DNA of 46,479 bases, taken from the NCBI GenBank assembly GCA_051453625.1, contig JBOZIK010000001.1, positions 238,539,369 to 238,585,847 of the forward strand. The letters run 5' to 3'. Shown here piece after piece: positions 24,001 through 34,993 of the stretch. The notes under the pieces are model-generated. The model was not told the DNA's origin, ran no database searches, and worked only from the letters and a program-made list of their open reading frames with translations. The position numbers and the translations under genes were made by a program. Numbering within the stretch: the stretch's first letter is position 1; every line of letters starts with the position of its first letter. The DNA is from Welwitschia mirabilis. Its lineage: Eukaryota; Gnetophyta; Gnetopsida; Welwitschiales.

Positions 24001-25216
24001 GTTATTAGAATGTACTTGAACTAAGCGTAATAGCTAATTTTGATTTTTCTATAATTGTTATAAAGTTTATTAGAATTAAAGAGTAACATTTATAATGTAT
24101 AAATTGATTTTACTCCATTCCAATCAAATTTTATACCCACTTTACATTTCATATCATTTTTTTATGAAAATAACTAGTATAATGCATGATTTGGTTCTTT
24201 GAATGAAACGTTATCTATTATTATTTTATGGTATGTAATCCATTCATAGTTTCCTTAATGGAAGTAATTCATAAGAATTTTATTAGTATCTTATACTTAA
24301 TAGATTATTAATAGTATCATAAAATATTTATACTATATAATAAATATCACTCATTCTTATTTTTATATGCATGCAAATATCAAGATAAATTGTTATTTAT
24401 TATCTTTCATTTAATTACAATGTTTTATTATTACATAGTAACTTTTGTTTTTTTAATTAAAACACATTATGTCTACATGAAATTTACTTAATGCTAGATT
24501 TTATTATTTCAAATTCAAACCTATAAATTCCATGGCAATGATAGATAGGTAATTAATCATCTTTGAAAATTTATGACTATGATCAAACCACCTTATATCC
24601 TTCCATATAAATTTCTTTATGGCAATCTCCTTTGTTACTTCTTCATTATCCTTATTACTATGATATATTGGGCTTAGACTTATATTATTTTAAATTTTCT
24701 TTTACTTTATCTTTGCTTGAGGTTTTAAAACCTTTACACTTGTAGTAGATATAATGTTATACATTTTATGTCATAATGTGCCGTTTCATATTTATGATTT
24801 CTATGAGTGTGCTCTTTTTTCTCTTTCACACTATCTTCATATCTAATAACTTGTAAAAAAAGATAAATTTTTAAACTTGTCTAAGCATTTTTATTTTCAT
24901 GATTTACCTCTACATTGGAAAATATATTATGCTTAATTAAATCTTGTTAGTGATGCCTTTGATCTTAAATTTTATTGTAAACCATGCTCCTTAGCATTAA
25001 TCCTTACACATTTTAAACAACTCCAAATGTGTTTTTTTTAGGATGTCTAGTATTTCTATTACATTTTTATATAAGATGCACACATTAACGAGGAGCTCTT
25101 TTTAAGCTTGCAATTATGGTATTAGGCCATGTAATCATTTTTTGATTCTTTCATATTGTATATATCAATTAGTATCATCATTTTTTCTCTAATAATTAGT
25201 ATCATACTTTTCCTAA
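24001..25216. other. AT-rich, nothing recognised
   Basis: No reading frame, RNA gene or transposon motif was identified. Composition is strongly AT-rich with few CpG sites. Confidence 0.5.
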
Positions 25217-27800
25217 CATAAGCATCAAACTCTTATAGTGATTATTTATTATAATGTTAATTTTATTTTTTCTATTATTATTTACACATCCTTCCTGGTC
25301 ATTAATGACAAAGAAGGAGAGAAAGATTATGATATTCAAATTTTCAAGATGATACATGCCCTTACATACCATACAATATATTATTCTCTATCAATGATAG
25401 CATGATATGGATAGGTTATAAGGAGCATAAACTTAGGAGGGAAATCAAAGAAAATTTAGTTGTCATTAATGGCAAAGGAGGAGATCATTACACCTCTTCA
25501 TTATTAATTAATCACAAACTAAATTTCAAGTAAATTGAATCTATTGTTTATATTATTTGTATAGATCTTGAAGAATGTTTGGATGCTTAGGTACATAAAG
25601 AAGAAGAAGAAATAGGAAAAATGACTTGAATTGTCAATCATTTATTAGTTGGGTGTCAATTACCTATTATAGTTATAAGTGTAGATTTCTAATAGGGGAT
25701 TAACCGTCCACTATTGAGGGGTCAACCACCCATTGTAACTAAAAATTGAATTTTCAATAGGGGTTTGACCACTTTTCATTAGAAGGTTGATCCCTTAAAG
25801 ACTTTTACAATACTTCATTTTCATGACATGGTCGATCGATCAAGAACAAGGATCGACCAGATAAGGAATCGAGTGGCTTCTATCAAAGGTTAACCATAAC
25901 ATAATAAGAGAATTCAATTAGCACTCCCAAGGGGTTAATCACCCACCATCTATCATAAGTGCAAGATGATTAGTGAATCGACCTATGCTCTAAAGGGGTT
26001 GACTATCTTGTATATTATTCTAAGTAAATATAGCTATTGGAAAACACTTAAATGTTGGGTAAAAGAGTTGGAATGTTAATTGACCATTTTGAAGGTTCTA
26101 ATGGTCACATACCTTGGAATCATAATTTATAACAAATATAATTCATCCTCTCTATAATCCAAACATGGTTATACTTATCAACACAAATTGAATCTTTCAT
26201 TCTTGGGTCTATTGTATAACAACATATCTTCTATCTTCTTTCTATCAGTCTCTCTCAACTCTATANNNNNNNNNNNNNNNNNNNNNNNNNNNNNNNNNNN
26301 NNNNNNNNNNNNNNNNNNNNNNNNNNNNNNNNNNNNNNNNNNNNNNNNNNNNNNNNNNNNNNNNNAAACTCTTATAGTGATTATTTATTATAATGTGAAT
26401 TTTTTTTTTCTATTATTATTTACACATCCTTCCTGGTCATTAATGACAAAGAAGGAGAGAAAAATTATGATATTCAAATTTTCAAGATGATACATGGCCT
26501 TACATACCATACAATATATTATGCTCTATCAATGATTGCATGATATGGATATTTTAGAAGGAGCATAAACTTAGGAGGGGAATCAAAGAAAATTTAGTTG
26601 TCATTAATGGTAAAGGAGGAGATCATTACACCTTTTCATTGTTAATTAATCAAAAACTAAATTTCAAGTAAATTGAATCTATTGTTTATATTATTTGTAT
26701 AGGCCTCGAAGAATGGTTGGATGCTTAGGTCCACAAAGAAGAAGAAGAAATAGGAAAAATAACTTGAATTGTCAATCATTTATTAGTTGGGTGTTGATTA
26801 CCTATTACAGTTATAAGTGTAGATTTTTAATAGGGGATCAACCGTCTACTATTGAGGGGTCAACCATCCATTGTAACTAAAAATGGAATTTTCAATAGGG
26901 GGTTGACCACTTGTCATTAGGAGGTTGATCCCTTAAAGACTTTTATAATACTTCATTTTCATGATATGGTCGATCGATCAAGAACAAGGATCGACTAGAT
27001 AAGGAATCAAGTGGCTGCTATCAGAGGTTAACTATCTAATGAAAAAACATGAAACATAATAGGATAATTCAATTAGTACTCCCAAGGGGTTAATCACCCA
27101 CCATATATCATAAGTGCAAGATGATTAGTAAATCGACCTACACTTTAAAGGGGTTGACTATGTTGCATATTATTGTAAGTAAATATAGCTATTGGAAAAC
27201 ACTTAAATGTTGGGTAAAAGAGTTGGAATTTTAATTGACCATTTTGAAGGTTATAATGGTCACATACCTTGGAATCATAATTCATAACAAATACAATTCA
27301 TCCTCTCTATAATCCAAACATGGTTGTACTTATCAACATGAATTGAATCTTTCATTCTTAGGCCTAATTGTATAACAACATATCTTCTATCTTCTTTCTA
27401 TCATTCTCTCTCAACTCTAAATTGTCTCTGTTTTTTATTAAATCTATTTGAGATTGCTTGAAGGTTGAGGACTACTATAAAATCCTGTTGTAAGATAGAG
27501 GACTTCCACAAAGCCCCATTGAAATGAAGCTAGAGGGTACACTAGAAATAAAGGAAAATAGATTTGTTTTCATTATTATGTACCTCTTTCCTTTTATTGT
27601 TTAGTTAAATCTATGTGCTTAATTATTATATGCATTGTTAATTATATGAATTATCATCATAGTTAAGTTATTACTAGCTATTGATCAAATTAGATGGTAA
27701 ATTATATTTCATCATGCAAACTTAGTGTTAGGCAATCAAATTTGTAAAAACTACCTTAGCTATCTTATTTAACCCTCCCCTTTAGGATAGCCAGTTCTAA
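25217..27800. repeat. Non-coding repeat, possible LTR, doubled across a gap
   Basis: About 1.05 kb (25217-26265) reappears at 26366-27420 with only scattered differences, on either side of a 100-N gap. It contains no coding sequence. It is rich in alternating GGTTGACC / GGTCAACC-like words and holds a hairpin-forming inverted repeat. After the second copy, 27421-27800 has a transcript-leader-like stretch ending in AACCCTCCCCTTTAGG. Similar C-rich ends occur near the 3' end of some plant copia LTRs, and a plus-strand copia remnant starts about 2.6 kb further on, so an LTR is possible. Termini were not found. Confidence 0.45.
25829..25859. repeat. Hairpin-forming inverted repeat
   Basis: TGGTCGATC at 25829-25837 and GATCGACCA at 25851-25859 are exact reverse complements around a 13-base loop. 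The related copy near 26967-26999 has one base change in the right arm (GACTA for GACCA). The CpG-containing arms stand out in CpG-poor DNA. Confidence 0.6.
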
Positions 27801-28015
27801 CAAAAAATGCATGACAAAAATTTGAGAATTTAAGTAAAAAATTATTAAATAACTATTTAATTAAATCCATGAATGCATATGAATATCGTTTAAAGCATTT
27901 ACTTTAGAAACATGCNNNNNNNNNNNNNNNNNNNNNNNNNNNNNNNNNNNNNNNNNNNNNNNNNNNNNNNNNNNNNNNNNNNNNNNNNNNNNNNNNNNNN
28001 NNNNNNNNNNNNNNN

Positions 28016-30430
28016 CCAAAGTGTAATTGGAAGGTGGGGAAAGGAAAAAAAGAAAAAGAAAAAAAAACTACATAAGGGAAAGTGAAAAAAAGTATTTTGG
28101 CATTCTAGAACTCTTCAAAATATAGTATACCATCAACCATTTAACTATTTCCTAGTTAAAAATGCAATAGTTAACTTAACAAATACAAAACATGTTAAGC
28201 AAAACATGCAAAAATAACATCCAAAGGTATGTTTCATACCACATAGTTAGAATTAGTATGCATATGAGAAAACGAATTAATTATATAATATTTGATAAAA
28301 ATTAATATAAAATAAAGGATTAAGTTACAAAGAAATCGTTTTCTTTAATTTGGGAAAAAAGGGCATCTTACATGAAACTTTCTAAAGTACATGAAAACAA
28401 GGAAAGAAATGTCAAATAGTAACTTTATAGTAAAATATTAGAAATTTTTCATTAAGATAAAGTTATAAGAAATCAAAAATTATTTTATTTAGTGTATAAA
28501 TGATAGGGGATTTACTTGGGATTTTTGAAAGCTACTATTAAAATACATTATTTAAAATAGTATATCTTCATAAAAATGAGATAAAATAACTAATAAAGAA
28601 AGAATAAATAAATTTAAAAAATAAAAATAAAAATTGTGAAAATATAGTAAATAAGATGGAAGAATAAAGAATAGGATGTTTAGAGTTGATTTAACAGCAC
28701 TTCTAAGAGAAAATGGAAGATTTTGGTAGAAAATGAAAGAAAGAGGAGAGCAATGATCAAGAAATCCAAATTTTTTTGATATTTATATTAAATTTATTAT
28801 CTTCCTATGCCAATTAATATAATATAATGAAAATTTCTATACAAACCTAATAAATCCTAATATGTATTCCTACTTGGTATTGATTAAAAACTTGATAAAA
28901 AGCACTAATTTTTGAAAAATGCTAAAAATAGAAGGAAAAACTTGAAAATATTGAAATGAAAATGTGATAAAGAGAAGAGATAGACTTATTCAATTAATAA
29001 GAACATCCCTTTCTTAATGTTGAGTTACCTAAATGTTCATGACTGATGCTTAGTTCTACATGTCTCCTAAACTAACAAACATATTGCAAAATAAACCCAT
29101 GTTAAAGATTCTAAAACCTCCTTTTATGTAAAAGGACGATTAATATAAAAGATAAAATAATAAAATAAGGAAGAAAATGGAGAATAATGATGAAATTTGG
29201 ACATAACAGTTAAAAATGGTTAAAAATTCTTTAAAAGTAAGAGAAATCATGAAAAACAAAAAGAATATGCACTTAATATTAGAATACTTGATTAATTGTT
29301 TACTAAAGAAATCCAAACCTTTTGTTAAGATCTATGAGTGGTCAAGAGCTTTTAGAATCAAGTACAATGTTAAAATAACCAAATTTTTCATAATCTTTAA
29401 TGTAAGTTCAAGAATGGTCTTAATAACATAACCCTAAGTTACATTTTCATATTTTGGATAAATTTTCACTTATGACACTTTGATTTTAAAATAAACGCAT
29501 TCATTTTTGCATCACTAAAAGGTGGGAAATCATTAAATAAGGTATTGAAAGAGAAATGCATCTTTGATAGGTTTATAACACTATAGACATTATANNNNNN
29601 TCATTGAAAATAAGAATAGGGGTCTTCATTACCAAGATCAATAATGCTTACCATTCCCATTAGACAAAATACTGAATCATCCTTAGGGTTTAATCAAATG
29701 ATAAAGGACATCATCAAGATCTCATTCAAATCTAGGATGCTACAAATGGACCTTCAAACTCCATGGTTTCTTTGTAACATCCTTGATCTACCTTATCATT
29801 GTTGAAACTAGTTATGGTCGATGTCACTTGCATTGAAATTCTCTTAAAAAATATTAATATGATTACAATTAATGAACTTCATGATTATGGAAAAAATTCC
29901 ATAAAAATGCAATAGAATACCTCCAACTACGTCACAAAATGTTAAAACTTTAGTGAAAGCTAAGAGAAATTTACTAGATTTTGGAAAAAATAAAGGTGTC
30001 CTCATATATTGGGTTGAGGAGATGAGATGGGATATTGGGTTTGAATAACCAAGAACCATAAAATGGGATACATAGCCTAGCCATAACTTCTATTACAAAA
30101 AAAAAAAAGGGATATGTTTCGCTAATATTTGTATGCTCTTTTATAAAAATGAAAACTATAGAAGGATAAATTAGTACTCATTAAAGCTACTATGATGATA
30201 TCAACTATATCAATTTGTTAAATGAATAAAGGACTAAATGTAATAAAATTATGTATGCAAAGATACTATTAAACTTAAGTGCACTATTAATCATAATTGT
30301 ACCAACAATAATAACAGTGTAGGAAGATAATACACTTTCTTTGAAAGATTGTTGCTTTTAAGCCCACCTCTTGATTATTTCATATTTGTAAAGGGAATTA
30401 AATAATACGATGTTAAACTAAGTGAACCTT
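28016..30430. other. AT-rich stretch, no supported gene
   Basis: Follows a 100-N gap (27916-28015) whose flanks, unlike most others here, do not obviously match. Purine-rich tracts occur at 28040-28095. Short open frames at 29216-29431 (plus) and 29844-30059 (minus) have low-complexity, AT-driven composition and no recognisable family. The region may be the decayed gag part of the copia element that follows. A 6-N gap is at 29595-29600. Confidence 0.4.
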
Positions 30431-30437
30431 ATGAGGA

Positions 30438-32440
30438 ATGACATAGAACAAATCTAGTTAGAGATCTTGCAAAAATGATAGGTTATGTGAATTTAGTTAT
30501 GGCTACTACTATAAATTATTGGATAGAAAATACCAAGCAACTTAGCATATGACTTCAGGGAAGGATATGTTTTACAAATCAAAAGAGACATTTCAAGACG
30601 AACTAGGTGGATTACAAATGAAAGATGTTTTGTCCATGGACTAAAATAGAACCTGTTATTAAATATATAAGTTCCAAAAATGCTTTGATGTTAGGGTAAT
30701 ATCAAAAAAAAGGAAAATTAAAGGTTATGAATGAAGAAAAGACCAATCTTATTAAGTCAATTAGAAGCAAGCTAACATATTTCAATGAAAGACTAGTAAC
30801 ATGTTAGAAAGGAAAAGCTTAATCTTTAAGGTCATAGGACTAATCATTTCCATGTATAATCCTAGAAAATCATAATACGTAAAGGCTTTCAAACAAAGCC
30901 CTTTGACATGTGAGACTTGAACATGTATCATTGAAGAGGACATGATACATTAAAAATAGGCTTCTTAAAGATTTAAATGTGAATAATATAAAATGTAAAG
31001 TATGTATTCTAAGTAAGACGACTAGATAACNNNNNNNNNNNNNNNNNNNNNNNNNNNNNNNNNNNNNNNNNNNNNNNNNNNNNNNNNNNNNNNNNNNNNN
31101 NNNNNNNNNNNNNNNNNNNNNNNNNNNNNNATGACATAGAACAAATCTAGTTAGAGATCTTGTAAAAATGATAGGTTATGTGAATTTAGTTATGGCTACT
31201 ACAATAAATTATTGGATAGAAAATACCAAAGCAACTTAGCATATGACTTCAGGGAAGGATATGTTTTACAAATCAAATGAGACATTTCAAAACATAGTCA
31301 AAATGGCAAATAAGAATTCATAACTACTTTTAGATATTACAATAGTTTTGTTGTAATATTTAGATGAATTAGGTGGATTACAAATGAAAGATGTTTTGTC
31401 CATGGACTAAAATAGAATCTGTTATTAAATATATGAGTTCCAAAAATGCTTTGATGTTAGGGTAATATCTAAAAAAAAAAGGAAAATTAAAGGTTAACAA
31501 TGAATAAAAGACCTATCTTATTAAGTCAATTAGAAGGCAAGCTAACATATTTCAATGAAAGACTAGTAACATGTTAGAAAGGAAGAGCTTAATCTTTAAG
31601 GTCAGAGGACAAATCATTTCCATGTATAATCCTAGAAAATCATAATACATAAAGGCTTTCAAAGAAAGCCCTTTGACCTGTGAAACTTGGACATGTATCA
31701 TTGAAGAGGACATGATACATTAAAAATAGGCTTTTTAAAGATTTGAATGTGAATAATATAAAATGTAAAGTATGTATTCTAAGTAAGACGACTAGATAAC
31801 CATTTAAGATGGGTAATCATAAAGCCATAGAAAATTTGAAACTAGTGCACTCTAATATATGTGAAGTAATGTCAATTAAAACATCAAAAGATAAGAAATA
31901 TTTCCTCACATTCAGTAATTTTTATTTTAAGATAGTGTGGCTAATATGTTATCTGTACAAGTCTTTAATTCTTTTAATACTGTAAGGCTTGTCTTGAAAA
32001 GGACATTGGCAATACGATTAACGCTATAAATATTAATAATGAAGGGTAGTATGTTTTAGAGTGATTTAAGTAATACTTGAAGTGGAAGGAATTCCTCACT
32101 AAAGAACAATTCTAAACATAGTATAAGAAAATAACGTTGAAAATAGTGTTGCACAATAAGTAAATCTCACACTTATTAATATGGTACAAAACTAGCTAAT
32201 GAGTTGAACTGTGAGATGTGAGAGGTCAAAAATATCTTTGAGTGTCTAGATCATGTTGTTATGCATTAATATTACCACAAAATTATAATACACTTCAATC
32301 ACATGTCCAGCTAGGCATATTTATTGGATACATAGATAACATAAAGTCTTTCTACTAGAGTAATAAAAGATCATTCTTTATCATGATGAACTATTTATAG
32401 GGTGTCAAAAAGATCTTATGATAACAGGATAAAGATCCAT
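30438..32440 (+). mobile_element. Ty1/copia remnant C (protease to integrase)
   Basis: Starts with a weak protease region (HMTSGKDMF near 31240-31262, family HMTP...WF). The best-preserved part is one frame at 31746-31940 with a single stop: CKVCILSKTTR, then LVHSNICEVM, then KYFLTFSNF and KIVW. These are the GAG-pre-integrase zinc-binding end and the integrase core. The first catalytic Asp (family LVHSD) is Asn at 31854-31856, a G-to-A change, and the usual FIDD has become FSNF. An integrase-RT linker (LGIFIGYIDNIKSF) lies near 32310-32355. The first half is present twice around the gap at 31031-31130. Confidence 0.85.
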
Positions 32441-33298
32441 GAACTAAAATACAAAGGTAAAGTATTAGGTGATTGACTTACCTAAAATACATGTATATAT
32501 AACTTATATAGCTATCCAAACTCTTCTCCTTATATAAATTTTTAGGTCATAATCCTACCTTTATGCATGCACTAATAGAAATCCTAAAATTAGAACCCCT
32601 AAAAACAAAAGCTAGTATCCAATACATGATCACTCATTTTCAAATGCAAAAATGTATATTTGAGATATGATGTAATCTTTGTAAAGACTTACTATATCCA
32701 TACAAACCTACAACCATTTTAAATAAATGTTTTATCCATGTGAACTTGTGAAATTTTTAGAGACACATTTTTTAGGTGTGGTTAAAGTCAGGTTAGTAGG
32801 CCAATGTGTTTTGTAAAGAATAATTGTAAAGATTTAACAAAGTATGTAGTTTCCATTTAAGGATTTGTTAGTAAGGTTTTTATACTACACAAGGATATAT
32901 CCATTCATAAAAAGTCATTTTTATATGTTGTAACATTAACTAATCTTAAAAGAAGGCTTACGGTATTAGATTGTGATAGATAAGGACGGTGATAACCATA
33001 ACAGATTAAAGTACTTGCTTATGGACTCATGATGGACTATAGAGGGTATTAGAATCATTGCATATGACCTCCTTAATGGATAACTATAAAATTTCCAAAG
33101 AGCTCCATCTTTTGTCAATTAATAAAAATGATTTTCTAGTTTTTAATGTACTATGATTTTTCAAACCTATCTAAATTTTATGTTACCACTATTCCATTTT
33201 GTTCTATAATAAGATATACAATGAATCCACTTTTGAAATGCGACAAAAATAATTAAAATCTTAAATTTATTAGATGCAATCCTCAATACATCATATAC
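32441..33298. other. AT-rich, possible copia 3' remains
   Basis: No domain can be read with confidence. A few short words resemble copia RT-region sequence but all frames are closed. Composition changes near 33.3 kb, where CpG-containing sequence begins. Confidence 0.35.
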
Positions 33299-33411
33299 TT
33301 GTGGTCCTTAAAAAGCAATTCTCTAAAGCAGGTTCATTCACACACGACAAGTAAAAGAAGATACTTAGCTTCCTTTTTTTGGCTTTCTTTTCAGAGTTCG
33401 TGTTACCGAAC

Positions 33412-33633
33412 TTATTCTAACCATAATTTGCATTCTGTTGCCTTACCTTTAACGAACATCATGATTATACTCACACAAAACCCTCCCCTCATTTGGCTTT
33501 CATGCACATGACATGCTCTGTTACTGCATGGCTGGATGAGACGGCAGCCACGTTTACTTCTATATGAATCGCAAAGGGTAACCTCACATGCTTGGCGTCT
33601 ATGTTTCCACGACAATCTAGCATGTCCCTTCAT
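33412..33633 (-). other. Possible leader exon, unrecognised
   Basis: A 73-codon frame opens at 33633 in the left part of the CpG-containing island. It contains a donor-like AAAGGTAAGG with the GT at 33446-33445. A TATAAAAAA word lies on the same strand at 33653-33645, and a cluster of ACGT elements lies just upstream (33692-33930). Together these could mark a leftward transcription start. The predicted peptide is not recognisable, and the TATA word is too close to the ATG for a normal leader, so this may be non-coding or chance. Confidence 0.15.
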
Positions 33634-33691
33634 CTTTAGCTTTGTTTTTTATAATTTATGTTGATTGAAGGAATCTTCGCTCCCATTCTTA

Positions 33692-33933
33692 ACGTAAGCA
33701 TTTTATGACGTCGCCGATGACCTCATCTTGCTTTCGTAGGTTATGCAATAATCGATGGCCGTGACGCACGTGGGCGGCACGTTTTGAGCGTTGTCGTTAA
33801 CGCCACGTCAATACATTGTACCTCGTGTCAGCCACAGGAGCTTATAACATACCGCCACGTTATAATGGAGACGACGATGCCAGCTATTAACTCATCCCCA
33901 TGTTTTAAATGACAGGTTTGATATTTACGTGTC
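33692..33933. promoter_or_regulatory. Cluster of ACGT (bZIP-type) elements
   Basis: Seven ACGT cores fall within about 240 bp, at 33692, 33708, 33768, 33779, 33805, 33857 and 33927. They include a TGACGTC (33706-33712), a perfect G-box CACGTG in GCACGTGGGC (33767-33772), two GCCACGT words and an ACGTGTC matching the ABA-response core (33927-33933). Such clustering is typical of promoters bound by bZIP or bHLH factors. The cluster lies about 0.8 kb beyond the 3' end of the WRKY gene, so it either serves another transcript or acts on the WRKY gene from downstream. Confidence 0.45.
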
Positions 33934-33939
33934 AGGGGT

Positions 33940-34707
33940 TGGGGTCGATCCACCATATGCATAGTCGTACAGGGTTAAAGACAAAGGGTTATCCGAAACA
34001 TCTTTTTTTTTTTGTGTTAAAATTTTTGAATTAGTTTGTAAAAGTGATTTCTGAAGCATGGGTAGGGTTTCGTTGGCTTAGAAAACTAAGACTTCCTGAT
34101 GAACATTTTCTTAAGCAAAGTGTGACATCATGTTATGTTAAGAATTCATCAATTTTGTCTGTTATAGTGAGATTCTATTAGCTAAAAATATTATAATCAA
34201 GGTTGACAACTAAATTAGGTGTAGTATAGTGGGTATGTGAAACCAGAAACTTTTAGTTACCAAGCTCTCTCAAAAGTATAGCCATCACTATCATAGTCGC
34301 CCACATGGATAATTTAATATGGTTAAGGCCTTATCATGTGTCAAGTAAGGCATCTAAAAGTTCAAACCCACAACTTATTAAATATAAAACACTACCTTAA
34401 AACAAACCTACCATATTGCCAATAAGTTACAAGTCATGAACAACATATATTCTATGCATGTTAAAATGCTTAAGTGAGGACATTGATAGCGGCACAAAGC
34501 ATTATCTTAAAAATACTTCAATTTTAACAATGTTGAGGACCCATAACACATTGTAAAAATGAGAGACGGATATAAGCAAACTCAAACTTCTCTTACATAA
34601 ATTCCATATAGACTAACCTAAAAGGAAGTAGTAATAGGAAGACAACGATGTGGACCAAATCATCAAATGATGGCATTTCACTCTACACTCAACGCCTTGA
34701 AGGCTCC
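33940..34707. other. 3' flank of the WRKY gene
   Basis: Contains the putative 3' untranslated region of the WRKY gene (minus strand, below 34708) and then AT-rich intergenic sequence. No canonical AATAAA on the minus strand close behind the stop codon was seen. No gene found. Confidence 0.4.
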
Positions 34708-34993
34708 TCAAGTGGTTTGAGGGTAAAGAGGATGGGGAGGGGATTGGTGTACTGACACGTTGAAATTGGAAGGAAAGAACTCAGATGAAAGTGGCGTCTG
34801 CAGAAACACAATTGTGGGTTTAGAACCAGGCCCTTGCTGGGGCAAAACCAGATGCTCCACACATACTACTTTTGATGGGCTTTCGTGGTTATGGCGCCCT
34901 TCGTATTTGGCTATGATCATGCTTGGGTCTGTGCTGTCCCTCTCCACCTTCTTTTTCACATTGCAAGTTCTCTCTGAACATTTGTAATAGTTC
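34708..34993 (-). CDS. WRKY gene exon 3
   Basis: Follows the acceptor GAAGCAG (AG at 34995-34994). It encodes the zinc-finger half of the domain ([18 protein letters not shown], then [13 protein letters not shown]) and a 58-residue Pro/Ser-rich tail, ending in TGA at 34710-34708. Lys and Ala in AKYEG replace the more usual TTYEG residues. Confidence 0.88.

Noticed and set aside
33299-33511. 70-codon plus-strand frame at the left edge of the island
   Set aside because: No recognisable domain, and it begins in AT-rich sequence and crosses the composition boundary.
34760-34987. 75-codon plus-strand frame opposite WRKY exon 3
   Set aside because: It is antisense to the zinc-finger exon and explained by it.
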